Shown here: positions 1-8,019 of the stretch, piece by piece | Layout: each line of letters starts with the position of its first letter | Numbering within the stretch: the first letter of the stretch is position 1 | DNA from: Rhodobacter sp. 24-YEA-8 | GTDB lineage: Bacteria > Pseudomonadota > Alphaproteobacteria > Rhodobacterales > Rhodobacteraceae | Assembly: GCF_900105075.1 (NCBI RefSeq) | Contig: NZ_FNSK01000001.1 | Span: forward strand, 2,307,001 to 2,371,000 | DNA: 64,000 nucleotides | Reading direction: 5' to 3' | The notes under the pieces: model-generated | The model's database searches: none | The model's input: only the letters and a program-made list of their open reading frames with translations | What the model was told of the DNA's origin: nothing | Program-made: the position numbers and the translations under genes

Positions 1-60
1 ACCATGCCAGTACCAGCGGCCCACATCCTTTTTGGCCTGTTCGATGTCGAAATCAGCCAT
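1..60 (-). CDS. Partial N-terminus of a gene running off the left edge
   Basis: A reading frame starts with ATG at position 60 and reads leftward off the window, giving 20 residues beginning MADFDIEQAKKDVGRWYW. It follows the ABC transporter ATPase by 64 bases on the same strand, so it is probably the last gene of that operon. The N-terminus is loosely reminiscent of agmatinase/arginase-family proteins, which often sit with polar amino acid importers and XRE-cupin regulators, but 20 residues cannot prove this. Function is left open. Confidence 0.5.
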   Translation of the reverse strand, partial: MADFDIEQAKKDVGRWYWHG

Positions 61-124
61 GTCATTCTCCTTGGGGTATTAAGCATTGCCGGGAGCGCGC
101 GGCCCCTGCCAGTCAATCTGACGG

Positions 125-847
125 TCAATGCGAGATCTGTGAGAGGAAGGCGCGCGCGCGATCCGATTTCGGCGTGGCGAAGAACTCTTCGGGCGGGGCC
201 ACTTCGATGATGCGTCCGGCATCCATGAAGACAACGCGGTCCGCGACCTTGCGGGCAAATGCCATCTCATGGGTGACGCAGATCATGGTCATGCCTTCGG
301 CCGCCAGCTCGCCCATCACATCCAGCACTTCGCCGACCATTTCCGGGTCAAGCGCCGATGTCGGCTCGTCAAACAGCATGACCTTCGGCTTCATGCAAAG
401 CGCCCGCGCGATGGCGACCCGCTGCTGCTGGCCGCCCGAGAGCTGGATCGGATATTTCCAGGCCTGATCCAGGATATGGACCCGGGCGAGGTATTCCTCT
501 GCCATCTTCCGCGCCTCGCGGTCGCTCACCCCGCTGGCGAGCTTTGGTGCGAGGATGCAGTTTTCCAGCACGGTGAGATGCGGGAAAAGATTGAAATTCT
601 GGAACACCATGCCCGCAGTCCGCCGGACCTTCAGCACATCTTTTGGTGCCCCCACCTCCAGCCCATCAAGCCGGATTTCGCCGCTGTCATGCGGTTCAAG
701 ATGGTTCACGCAACGGATCAGCGTGGATTTCCCTGACCCCGACGGGCCGCAGATCACCACCTTCTCACCCTGGGCGATATCAAGGCTGACATCTTTCAGC
801 GCATGGAAGGCGCCGTAGTTCTTATTGACGTTTTTCAGGCTGATCAT
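125..847 (-). CDS. Polar amino acid ABC transporter ATP-binding protein
   Basis: This 240-residue protein is the cytoplasmic ATPase of an amino acid importer of the GlnQ/HisP class. Visible motifs are Walker [10 protein letters not shown] (about residues 34-42), the ABC signature LSGGQQQR, Walker [13 protein letters not shown] and the switch histidine in CVTHEM. Length is usual for the family. The ATG lies 3 bases beyond the permease stop, so the two are almost certainly co-translated. Together with the permease and binding protein upstream it forms a complete importer, apart from the fact that only one permease gene is present, implying a homodimeric channel. The substrate cannot be read from the sequence. 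Confidence 0.95.
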   Translation of the reverse strand: MISLKNVNKNYGAFHALKDVSLDIAQGEKVVICGPSGSGKSTLIRCVNHLEPHDSGEIRLDGLEVGAPKDVLKVRRTAGMVFQNFNLFPHLTVLENCILAPKLASGVSDREARKMAEEYLARVHILDQAWKYPIQLSGGQQQRVAIARALCMKPKVMLFDEPTSALDPEMVGEVLDVMGELAAEGMTMICVTHEMAFARKVADRVVFMDAGRIIEVAPPEEFFATPKSDRARAFLSQISH

Positions 848-850
848 TTC

Positions 851-1576
851 TTACCACCCCCTGCTGCGGCGGGTTTCGGCCAGCACGGCGGCCTCGGTGC
901 GGCTTGACCAGCGGAAGCGGCGCTCGACCAGTTTCTGCAGCCCCATCAGGCAATAGACCATGACCAGATACCAGGTCAGCGCCACAGCGTAATATTCCGA
1001 GAACTGGAAGGTCCGGGCGACATTGATCTGGGTGACGGTCATCAGCTCCTGGAGCGAGATGATCGAGGCCAGCGAGGTCAGCTTCAGCAGCGTGATGAAT
1101 TCGTTCATCGTCGGCGGCAGTGCCACCCGCAGCGCCTGAGGCATCATGATATAGCGGTAGATATGCGATTTCTTCAGGCCGATGGCCTGGCCCGCCGCCA
1201 TCTGCCCGTTATCCACTGCCGAAAGCGCAGATCGGTTGATCTCGACCTGATAGGCCGATTCATTCAGCGAAAGCGCAATCCATGCCGCAAGGAAAGGCGT
1301 GAACCATTCCTCACGAAAAATCGGGAAGATCTGCGGCAGGGCGTTCCAGACGAACAGCAACTGCAGCAGTGTCGGAACTGCCCGGAAAAAACCGACATAG
1401 GCCGTGATCAGTTTGCGCAGGATTGAGGGTGGTCCGTTAAGGACCACCGCCAGGGGCAGCGCGATCAGGATCGCGGTCATATGCGCAGCAACCGTCAACC
1501 CGAGGGTCAGCAACGCGCCGCGCAGGAAGGGCCATGAAAACAGGGCCTCCCAAAAGGTTGAAACATCAAAACTCAT
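851..1576 (-). CDS. Polar amino acid ABC transporter permease
   Basis: A 241-residue inner-membrane permease of the HisM/GlnP class. Hydrophobic segments occur around residues 13-45, 55-75, 85-110, 150-175 and 195-220. The cytoplasmic EAA-like loop is seen as AAGQAIGLKKSHIYRYIMMPQALRV, which docks onto the ATPase. It lies 18 bases after the binding-protein gene and 3 bases before the ATPase gene. With no second permease nearby, it probably forms a homodimer. Family assignment is firm; substrate is unknown. Confidence 0.95.
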   Translation of the reverse strand: MSFDVSTFWEALFSWPFLRGALLTLGLTVAAHMTAILIALPLAVVLNGPPSILRKLITAYVGFFRAVPTLLQLLFVWNALPQIFPIFREEWFTPFLAAWIALSLNESAYQVEINRSALSAVDNGQMAAGQAIGLKKSHIYRYIMMPQALRVALPPTMNEFITLLKLTSLASIISLQELMTVTQINVARTFQFSEYYAVALTWYLVMVYCLMGLQKLVERRFRWSSRTEAAVLAETRRSRGW

Positions 1577-1594
1577 GGTAGCCCTGTCAGTATA

Positions 1595-2428
1595 TTACTC
1601 GCCGATGCCGTTGAGCTGCGAGGGCGAGAGGTTCCACTTTTCGACGATCTTCAGCAGCTCGCCATTCTCAACCAGAGCCTTCACCGCCTCACCGGTTTTC
1701 GCCGTTTCGGCGTCATCCTTGCGCAGATAGACCGAGAAAGGCTCGAAAACGGCGGCGGGCATGGTGAAGACCACATCGAACTTGCCGGGATCTTCCAGCT
1801 CGCGGAAGGCGATCTCGGTATCCTGGGTCACGACATAGGCGGCACGCCCGACCAGCAGCTGCTGGATCGCATCGCTTTGTTTGGGATATTGCTGGATTTT
1901 GGTCGGAGCGAGGCCCGCAGCTTCCAGCTCGGCATTCAGCGCTTCCACCCGGCCGGGATATGAGGTTCCCGATTGCACCGCGACGGTTTTGCCCGCCAGT
2001 TCGGCAATATCAGAGACGGCAGGCGCCCCTTTGCCGGCGATCAGCACGGTGGATGTGTCAAGATAGGGCACGGCGTTGAAGGTCTTCAGGCGATCCTCGC
2101 GCAGCACAGTGCCGGAAATCACCGCGTCGCAGCGCCCTGCCTCGAGGCTGGGCAGGAGGCCCGCGAAATCCATGCTGACAAAGCTGACGGCAACGCCCCA
2201 ATGCGCAGCCAGCGCACGCGCAACATCAATATCAACGCCGCTCGGCTCTTTGTCGGCAGCATTCGCCATGTATTCCATTGGCGGGAACGTCGGGTCAACG
2301 CAGACCGAGAAGCCGTCTGCCGCAAAATCCGGCACGCTCTGGGCGGCAAGGGGCGACGCGGCGGCGACGATCACCGCTGCCAGTGTCGCTTTGCCCGGAA
2401 TCATACATCTGCTGAGGCGGGTATTCAT
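1595..2428 (-). CDS. Amino acid ABC transporter substrate-binding protein
   Basis: A periplasmic binding protein of the bacterial solute-binding family 3, 277 residues from the chosen ATG. The start at 2428 is preferred to upstream starts because it opens with a clear signal peptide (MNTRLSRCMIPGKATLAAV, then SPLAAQS as the cleavage region) and has GGAG about 6 bases upstream. The mature protein shows the family pattern FSVCVDPTFPPMEY near its N-terminus and DIDVARALAAHWGV after it. It captures a polar amino acid or related amine for the permease and ATPase encoded downstream. The ligand is not predictable here. Confidence 0.93.
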   Translation of the reverse strand: MNTRLSRCMIPGKATLAAVIVAAASPLAAQSVPDFAADGFSVCVDPTFPPMEYMANAADKEPSGVDIDVARALAAHWGVAVSFVSMDFAGLLPSLEAGRCDAVISGTVLREDRLKTFNAVPYLDTSTVLIAGKGAPAVSDIAELAGKTVAVQSGTSYPGRVEALNAELEAAGLAPTKIQQYPKQSDAIQQLLVGRAAYVVTQDTEIAFRELEDPGKFDVVFTMPAAVFEPFSVYLRKDDAETAKTGEAVKALVENGELLKIVEKWNLSPSQLNGIGE

Positions 2429-2536
2429 GAAATTGCTCCCTGTACTGTTTTTACAGAACGTGAAGCTGTTCGGCGATCTCGTCAATAACAATTTCGCAAA
2501 TACCGAACTTTGTTCTTCATAAGCGTAAAAAAATGA

Positions 2537-3148
2537 TCAGGCCGGGGGCGGAGTCATGATGAATACGGCAATCGTGGGCAGCAAAGACGAGGGGTTACGA
2601 AAGCTGTGCAGGCGCCGGGGATCAAAGCTGATCGAATCTCCGGGGTGAAGAATCGTCTCCTCACCCTCGATGTTCAGGGCAAGATCGCCACTTATGACCA
2701 GAACCAGCTCCTCCTCGGAACGCAGCGCATAAAGTTGATCACCTGCGGTTCCCCCCGGTGCGATTTCCGACCAGATCGCTTGCATCTTTACCCCGTGGCT
2801 GGGGGTGAGAAGATGATCGGACACACCGATTCCGCCGAATTTGATCGGCTGGCGCGCCTCGGCCCGCACCAGAACATTCGGCGAAGGCGCAAAAAGATCA
2901 CCTACCGGCAGGCTCAGCGCATCGCAAAGGCTGACAAGCGAAGCAACCGAGGGCGAAGTCTTGTCGCGCTCGATGTCGCTGAGAAACCCTTTGGCGAGAC
3001 CGGTCTTTTGCGAAACGTCGTTCAGGGTGAGATCCAGCGCCCGTCGACGGGCGCGCAGGATCGCGCCGAACTGATGTGCATCCCGCCGGGCAGAGCTCTC
3101 CGTATCGTCCGATTCGGCTTCTTCTCGCACAATGGGATCTCTGGCCAT
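2537..3148 (-). CDS. XRE-family HTH regulator with C-terminal cupin domain
   Basis: A 203-residue cytoplasmic regulator. The N-terminal helix-turn-helix spans roughly residues 27-82 (GAILRARRRALDLTLNDVSQ, then GLAKGFLSDIERDKTSPSV). A cupin domain follows (about residues 120-200), with LVISGDLALNIEGEE and HPGDSISFDPRRLHSF as the two conserved cupin strands. The PuuR/SutR-like fusion is typical of sensors for amino acids or polyamines. The start at 3148 has AAGGAG 10 bases upstream. It lies 5' of the importer on the same strand, so it most likely controls that operon and itself. The inducer is unknown. Confidence 0.9.
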   Translation of the reverse strand: MARDPIVREEAESDDTESSARRDAHQFGAILRARRRALDLTLNDVSQKTGLAKGFLSDIERDKTSPSVASLVSLCDALSLPVGDLFAPSPNVLVRAEARQPIKFGGIGVSDHLLTPSHGVKMQAIWSEIAPGGTAGDQLYALRSEEELVLVISGDLALNIEGEETILHPGDSISFDPRRLHSFRNPSSLLPTIAVFIMTPPPA

Positions 3149-3498
3149 AGGGGAGACGCTCCTTGGGAATTTCGCTGACAACGAACAGGTGTCGACCCAA
3201 ATTCCCGCAACTGCAAGCCCTGCCGGTCAGGAAAAACGACGGGAAGCACCATCTTCCCTCCCGGGCGACGGGGCGTCAGTTCCGCTTCACCGGCCTCCAG
3301 CCGCAAGAAGCATGATGCCCATCAGGCCGGCCATCAGATCGATCAGCCACCTGCAAGCTTCTTTTGTCTTGCATAGAAGAAGGTGTACCCTGGTCGGGTG
3401 GTGCGGGGCGCCCATGTCTTATCTGCCGCATCCTGGCACTCGAATGGCCCGAAGAATCCAGTTTCCGAACTTTCAGTGTTTCTCGAAATCTGCAGTCA
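3149..3498. other. Intergenic stretch between regulator and restriction gene
   Basis: About 350 bases without a convincing gene. Short open frames exist but none has recognisable similarity or a good ribosome-binding site. I looked for a copy of the tRNA-Gly 3' end that would mark the far boundary of the transferred segment and saw none. This stretch contains the left junction between chromosome backbone and the restriction remnant, at an unknown position. Confidence 0.5.
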
Positions 3499-4728
3499 TC
3501 AGGCCCTCAGCAGTCGCATGTCGCGGATGAAGGATTCCAGCGTTTGCAGGTGAGGCTGAACTGATCCGGGGAACTTCTCGATTATCGGCTTGGGCACGAC
3601 AAGCGTTACCTTTGCTTCAACCATCTCTTTGAACTGGGCTTCTGAGATCCCTTCCTGCAATGTCAGCAGGTGCTTGTGTTCCACACGATTGGCCTCATTC
3701 AGAATCTGGCGCCAACGGTCTTTCATCGTGGTCTTCACCGCCAGCATCCGCAGCTTCTCCGCCGGAAAATGAGTATCTTTGTAGGCCGCTTCTGACGGGA
3801 ACAGAAAATCCGGTGACTTCCCCGGTTCAGATTCGGGCTGGTGCGAGAAGTCGATCCCCTCAACGAGCTTCTCTTCTAAAAAGATCTCACGGGCATGGAG
3901 TTCGAGTGACCGGCCGGCGCGCGACTTCCGGCGCTGGAGAATGGTCTGCGCGCGGGAAACGAACCCGTCAATATCCGTGAAGCCCTTTTTGATAAGCGGC
4001 AGCTCAACAGCTTCCTCAACGCTGCGGAATATTTCATACTCACAGGCACGCCGTTTCATGAGGCGCAGATCGGGCATCAGGCTGCCATGGGACTGAAGCC
4101 CGGCCGCCCTGGCGATGATCTCGGTTCCGCTGGGGAATTTCGAAAGCCATGCAGCAGGAATCTCGGCTGGCGTCAGCCAGCAACTGGCACGGACGGAGGC
4201 ACTTGTCGAGAAAAGGTCGCCCTGGATCACGCCGCCTACCGGTTGGATGAATGCTTTGCCAGGCTCGACGGGACCGATGCGATCCTCGACCAGATATTCC
4301 TCAGGTTCATGGCGGCATACCCAGATGTGACAATTTGGCCCCGCTTCCTGACCAAGGGCAAATGCGAATATGGTCAGCGCGCCGGTATTTTCAGGGTCGA
4401 GCAGTGCAGATTCAGAGCCGCCCCAATTCGTAAGCCGGGTTTCGTCGCGCCCGTTCCTCTGCTGCTTGTACCGTTTTGAATTGTAGTAGAATGCGCGGAT
4501 CTGGCGGTAGTCGGCATGGCTGTCGATGTAGACGTCGAACCAGGCGGTCGGATTTTCGACGTCAACCCGACCGAGCGCGGGCAAGACGTCGAACAGTAAG
4601 TTCTTGGGAATATAGGGACCGGCCTGATGCGTTTTGTTGGCAAGCGTGTCATTGCCGCTCAGTCGTTTGACATACCATGTGTAATTCGGCCCACTGTATT
4701 CGTTGAGCCAGTCTCCCAGGTCCATCAT
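3499..4728 (-). CDS. EcoRII-like type II (IIE) restriction endonuclease
   Basis: A 409-residue protein resembling EcoRII over essentially its whole length. The N-terminal effector-binding domain is recognised by YVKRLSGNDT, HQAGPYIP, AFYYNSKRY and LLDPENTGALTIFAF. The C-terminal nuclease domain shows RRKSRAGRSLELH, PDFLFPSEAAY, MLAVKTTMKDRWRQI and TLQEGISEAQF. Residues matching the EcoRII active site (E in LELH...E, D in PDFLFP, and both lysines in VKTTMK) are all present, so it looks catalytically intact. EcoRII cuts CCWGG; the same specificity is inferred, not shown. Start at 4728 matches the EcoRII N-terminus, although the frame stays open upstream into a vsr remnant. No cognate methyltransferase is in the window. 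Confidence 0.92.
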   Translation of the reverse strand: MMDLGDWLNEYSGPNYTWYVKRLSGNDTLANKTHQAGPYIPKNLLFDVLPALGRVDVENPTAWFDVYIDSHADYRQIRAFYYNSKRYKQQRNGRDETRLTNWGGSESALLDPENTGALTIFAFALGQEAGPNCHIWVCRHEPEEYLVEDRIGPVEPGKAFIQPVGGVIQGDLFSTSASVRASCWLTPAEIPAAWLSKFPSGTEIIARAAGLQSHGSLMPDLRLMKRRACEYEIFRSVEEAVELPLIKKGFTDIDGFVSRAQTILQRRKSRAGRSLELHAREIFLEEKLVEGIDFSHQPESEPGKSPDFLFPSEAAYKDTHFPAEKLRMLAVKTTMKDRWRQILNEANRVEHKHLLTLQEGISEAQFKEMVEAKVTLVVPKPIIEKFPGSVQPHLQTLESFIRDMRLLRA

Positions 4729-4729
4729 C

Positions 4730-5165
4730 TGCCGCGCCCCCCGCATCTCGCACCTGACCGCTGCTCCGCGGAGCCACGCAGCCATCCGCCCCCGGGTCTC
4801 TTCCGGTCCAACGCGCCCCGGTGCCCGAAACGCGCATTCCCAGATCTCCGGACGACATACACCAGCCTCGGCGCGCAAAACACTGACACGTACATCTCTT
4901 GTCCAATGCGTGGCGATTTTGACTTCCTGGAAATCCTGCATGGCGCTGGCATCTTGGTAAGAGAGCAGTCATGCCCGCACCAGAAACAACCATGACTAAA
5001 ATTGGCAGCGCGGTATCTTGGAAGGCACGGATCGGGCTTGCCCGATATTTCCTTTTGACGCAGCCAGCAGCGCAAGCAGAGCGCCTGAAGACCTGATCGT
5101 ACAGCTATTTGATTCTTGGTATTTTTGCCTCTGATTCCGGACATCATCCGGTGACGGGTTCCAGT
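4730..5165 (-). pseudogene. vsr: Frameshifted very-short-patch-repair endonuclease (vsr)
   Basis: Two adjacent minus-strand frames together read as one Vsr protein. The first (about 5165-4943) has RHRMMSGIRGKNTKN, SGKPDPCLPRYRA, then FSHGCFWCGHDCSLTKMPA, matching the Vsr core up to its metal-binding region. The second (about 4941-4730) has WTRDVRVSVLRAE and IWECAFRAPGRVGPEE, matching the C-terminal part. A frame change is required near 4933-4945. The position usually occupied by a histidine after the CFW motif is a cysteine. No start codon is evident in the first frame near its beginning. In working systems Vsr nicks T:G mismatches arising from 5-methylcytosine deamination in CCWGG. The second frame runs without a stop into the restriction gene. 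Confidence 0.85.
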
Positions 5166-5424
5166 CCCAGACGCCGGCATCGGCATCGGCATCGGCATCG
5201 GATGCGCCGAAGGCCGTTTCCATCGCATCGCGCAAGGTGAGGAAATAGCCCGGCACGAAATGCACGCCTGCTTCCTCGTACCCAGACTTGCGCCCGGCAT
5301 CGACCGGTTCGAAGGCCGGATCTGGAAACTTGCTGTCGGGATGTGGCACAAAATGAGGCACCAAAAGATCACGTCTGGCCGATCCTGATGGCAGGAATTG
5401 CCGCCAAAATACCTCACAAGCCAT
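4996..5424 (-). other. Unassigned open reading frame overlapping the vsr remnant
   Basis: A 142-codon frame. Its last roughly 60 codons (from GVWDWNPSPDD onward) are only the out-of-frame reading of the vsr N-terminal region, so they are probably not biologically meaningful. The first roughly 80 codons (including FEPVDAGRKSGYEEAGVHF and VPGYFLTLRDAME) look protein-like and could be the end of another gene whose stop was lost. A DADADADA tract comes from a hexamer repeat. I do not recognise a family, and it does not show the C-terminal motifs expected of a cytosine methyltransferase. Confidence 0.3.
5175..5201. repeat. Hexanucleotide tandem repeat (CGGCAT)4.5
   Basis: Four perfect tandem copies of CGGCAT followed by CGG. 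On the minus strand it encodes alternating Asp-Ala or Met-Pro depending on frame. Because the unit is six bases, changes in copy number would not shift the reading frame. It lies just upstream of the vsr remnant. Confidence 0.85.
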
Positions 5425-5465
5425 TGATGCATGTGCGTATCTTGTGTTGTTGGATCAATGGAAAC

Positions 5466-5539
5466 TGGAGCGGGCGGCGGGAATCGAACCCGCGTCTCCT
5501 GCTTGGAAGGCAGGGGTCTTACCATTACACAACGCCCGC
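5466..5539 (-). tRNA. tRNA-Gly (anticodon TCC)
   Basis: A 74-base gene on the minus strand with encoded CCA at 5466-5468. The acceptor stem pairs GCGGGCG with CGCCCGC, the anticodon arm is CCTGC-CTTCCAA-GCAGG giving anticodon TCC, and the T-arm is CGGGTTCGATTCCCG. It reads GGA/GGG glycine codons. The 3' end faces the restriction/vsr segment, a common site for insertion of foreign DNA, although no repeated 3' end was found on the far side. Confidence 0.96.
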
Positions 5540-5579
5540 ATCTGCTGCCTCACCCTTACGGGGCGGCGACAGTTTTCTT

Positions 5580-5608
5580 CAGATAGCGGGCTTCGCGCGC
5601 TTGTGCAA
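5580..5608 (-). promoter_or_regulatory. Candidate sigma-70 promoter for tRNA-Gly
   Basis: On the minus strand, TTGCAC (5608-5603) and TATCTG (5585-5580) are separated by 17 bases and lie about 40 bases upstream of the tRNA. The fit to consensus is moderate, and this is a by-eye prediction. Confidence 0.4.
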
Positions 5609-5707
5609 GCGCGGCAAGGTGGTTTCTGCACATCCTTGGCCCTGAACCCCGGTTTTTTTGCCGGTTTTCATTTGACGCAGCCGCCCTTCGGGTGCAGGAA
5701 GCGCGCC

Positions 5708-6046
5708 ATGCTCATCCTCAAGATATTCCGCCGCCCCGAATGGGATGCTTTCCGTGCCGCCGGCGAAACCGCCGGTGCGCCGGTTGATCTCGCCGATGGC
5801 TATATCCATTTCTCGACGCCCTCGCAGGCGGCGGAAACAGCGGCGAAGCATTTCAGCGAGGAAAGCGACCTTGTGCTGGTGGCCTGCAATGCCGAGCGCC
5901 TTGCCCCCGATCTGAAATGGGAGGAATCGCGGGGCGGCGCGCTCTTCCCACATCTCTACCGCAATTTGCGGCTGGCAGATGTGGTCTGGGACAAATCGCT
6001 GCCCCTGGGTGCGACCGGCCATATCTTCCCCGAAGGCCTGATCTGA
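5708..6046 (+). CDS. DUF952 family protein
   Basis: A 112-residue soluble protein of the DUF952 (COG3502) family. Seen features are the N-terminal [13 protein letters not shown], then [18 protein letters not shown] (the family's conserved GYIHFS segment) and [11 protein letters not shown] near the C-terminus. The family folds like ADP-ribosyl-transfer proteins, but its biochemical role is not established. The ATG at 5708 gives the usual family length. It precedes pyrD by 10 bases on the same strand, so the two are probably co-transcribed. Confidence 0.85.
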   Translation: MLILKIFRRPEWDAFRAAGETAGAPVDLADGYIHFSTPSQAAETAAKHFSEESDLVLVACNAERLAPDLKWEESRGGALFPHLYRNLRLADVVWDKSLPLGATGHIFPEGLI

Positions 6047-6056
6047 GGAAAACACC

Positions 6057-7118
6057 ATGAGCATGATCGAACGCGCCGGTCTTTGCCTTTTGCACCGGTT
6101 CGATCCCGAACGCGCCCATGGGCTGTCGCTTTCGGCGCTGCGTGCCGGGCTGGCCCCATTGCCCGGACTGGTGACCTCGGCGCGGCTCTCGACCGATCTG
6201 GCGGGGCTTATGCTGTCCAATCCGATTGGCCTCGCGGCAGGCTATGACAAGAACGCAGTGGCGATCCAGGCGCTCTCGCGGGCGGGGTTCGGCTTTGTCG
6301 AAGTCGGCGCCGCAACGCCGCGCCCGCAGATGGGCAACCCGCAGCCGCGCCTCTTTCGCCTGACCGAAGACCGTGCCGCGATCAACCGTTTCGGGTTCAA
6401 CAATGAGGGGATGGAGGCGATTGCCGCCCGGCTGAAGGCGCGCCGCCCCGGGCCGGTGCCGGTGGGGCTGAACCTTGGCGCCAATAAGGATTCCGCCGAT
6501 CGCGCGCAGGATTTCGCGAAAGTCCTGGCGACCTGCGGGCCTTTCGTCGATTTCGCCACCGTCAATGTCTCGTCGCCCAACACCGAAAAGCTGCGCGATC
6601 TGCAGGGGCCGGCAGCGCTGCGGGCCCTGCTCGCAGGCGTGATGGAGACCCGCGCCGCCCTGCCCCGCCCGATCCCGGTCTTTCTGAAAATCGCCCCCGA
6701 TCTGACCGGCGAAGACCTCGCCGCGATTGCCGAAGTGGCGGTGAGCTCGGGCCTGTCGGGGATCATCGCGACCAATACCACGCTGTCGCGCGACGGGCTT
6801 GTAAGCGCCCATAAGACCGAGACCGGCGGATTGTCGGGCGCGCCTTTGTTCGAGCGCTCCACCCGGGTTCTGGCGCAACTGTCGCAGCTGACCGATGGCC
6901 GGATCCCGCTGGTCGGGGTCGGCGGTGTCGGCTCGGCCGAACAGGCCTGGGAGAAGATCCGCGCCGGCGCCTCGGCGGTGCAGGTCTATACGGCGATGGT
7001 CTATGACGGGATCTCGCTGATCGGCCGGATCGCGACCGGGCTTGATGCGATCCTTGCACGTGAGGGCTTTGCCTCGGTCAAGGATGCGGTCGGCAGCGGT
7101 CGGGGAAGCTGGCTCTAG
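6057..7118 (+). CDS. pyrD: Dihydroorotate dehydrogenase (quinone), class 2
   Basis: The membrane-associated FMN enzyme that oxidises dihydroorotate to orotate with quinone as acceptor in pyrimidine synthesis. The 353-residue length and N-terminal helical extension (about residues 1-45) mark class 2. Conserved segments are [14 protein letters not shown] (about residues 45-60), [24 protein letters not shown] with the catalytic serine, [11 protein letters not shown] and [15 protein letters not shown] followed by VQVYTA for FMN phosphate binding. It sits 10 bases downstream of the DUF952 gene. An alternative start is the second methionine at 6063. Confidence 0.96.
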   Translation: MSMIERAGLCLLHRFDPERAHGLSLSALRAGLAPLPGLVTSARLSTDLAGLMLSNPIGLAAGYDKNAVAIQALSRAGFGFVEVGAATPRPQMGNPQPRLFRLTEDRAAINRFGFNNEGMEAIAARLKARRPGPVPVGLNLGANKDSADRAQDFAKVLATCGPFVDFATVNVSSPNTEKLRDLQGPAALRALLAGVMETRAALPRPIPVFLKIAPDLTGEDLAAIAEVAVSSGLSGIIATNTTLSRDGLVSAHKTETGGLSGAPLFERSTRVLAQLSQLTDGRIPLVGVGGVGSAEQAWEKIRAGASAVQVYTAMVYDGISLIGRIATGLDAILAREGFASVKDAVGSGRGSWL

Positions 7119-7195
7119 GCCTGCAGCGCGCCCGCCGCTGAAACGCCCGTCACTGATGCCTGCGTCATTACCGCACGGCCATCAGCGTCCGGGCA

Positions 7196-7981
7196 TCAGC
7201 GTCCGGTCAGGCTGTAGGCCAGCAGCCCGACATATTCCTTTGCCGCGACAGACAGCTGCCGGAGGTTATAGGCGAAATTCCAGCCGACACCCCAGCGGAA
7301 GGGCCGCGCCCGGAAATCCACCGGCCAGGGCAGGATTTCCGTCCAGCCTGCGGCGCGGAACGTGCGGACCGAACGTTCCATATGGAAGGCCGAGGTCACG
7401 AGGATCCAGGTCTCGCCAGGGCGCGGCTGCATTGTCTCATAGCTGAGACGGGCATTTTCCGCTGTATTGCGCGATGCCGATTCGATCACCAGCTGCGCCG
7501 GCGGAATGCCCTGTTCCAGAAAGAAGACGCTCGCGGTGGTCCGCTCCGGCGGCACCCGGATCGCCTCAATATTGCCGATCGAGCCCATCCCGCCCGTAAA
7601 GAGAAGCTTTGCCTCGGGGTAAAGTTTCGCAAGTCGCAGTCCTTCGGTGAACCGTTCGGCGGCGTCGTTAAAACGCACCTGCGGCCCCTGGACGGTCCAG
7701 GTCCCGTCCTCTGCACCGCCGAGCACGATAATTCCGGTGACCTCAGGCGGCAGGTCCGGGATCGGGTAGCGTTCTTCCAGCGGCCGCAGCGCCATATCGC
7801 CGACCGGCAGAATCGCGACGCTCAGGGCAAAACCCAGCGTCAGGCCCAGAGACCAGCCCGCCAGGCGGCGCCTGCCGAAGAGAAGGCCGAATACGGCCAG
7901 AACCAGCCCGATGAAAAACCAGCTCTCGGGGCCGATCAGACCCCAAATGAGTTTCGAAGCGACGAAGAAAAGTGTATCCAT
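7196..7981 (-). CDS. YdcF/ElyC-like (DUF218) membrane protein
   Basis: A 261-residue inner-membrane protein with two N-terminal hydrophobic segments (about residues 12-40 and 45-65), followed by a DUF218 domain. The domain is marked by GIIVLGGAEDG, LLFTGGMGS, ESASRNTAENARLS and ILVTSAFHMERSV. Family members SanA and ElyC act in envelope integrity, so a role in cell-envelope polysaccharide metabolism is plausible but inferred. The ATG at 7981 is chosen because it directly precedes the first membrane helix; an upstream TTG at 8002 is possible. It converges with pyrD. Confidence 0.85.
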   Translation of the reverse strand: MDTLFFVASKLIWGLIGPESWFFIGLVLAVFGLLFGRRRLAGWSLGLTLGFALSVAILPVGDMALRPLEERYPIPDLPPEVTGIIVLGGAEDGTWTVQGPQVRFNDAAERFTEGLRLAKLYPEAKLLFTGGMGSIGNIEAIRVPPERTTASVFFLEQGIPPAQLVIESASRNTAENARLSYETMQPRPGETWILVTSAFHMERSVRTFRAAGWTEILPWPVDFRARPFRWGVGWNFAYNLRQLSVAAKEYVGLLAYSLTGR

Positions 7982-8019
7982 AGATGTCTTCTGCCCCGGC
8001 AAGGGGGCATGGGCAAGCC

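Noticed and set aside
5175..5201. Hexamer repeat as a phase-variation switch
   Set aside because: A six-base unit cannot change the reading frame, and the gene next to it is already broken.
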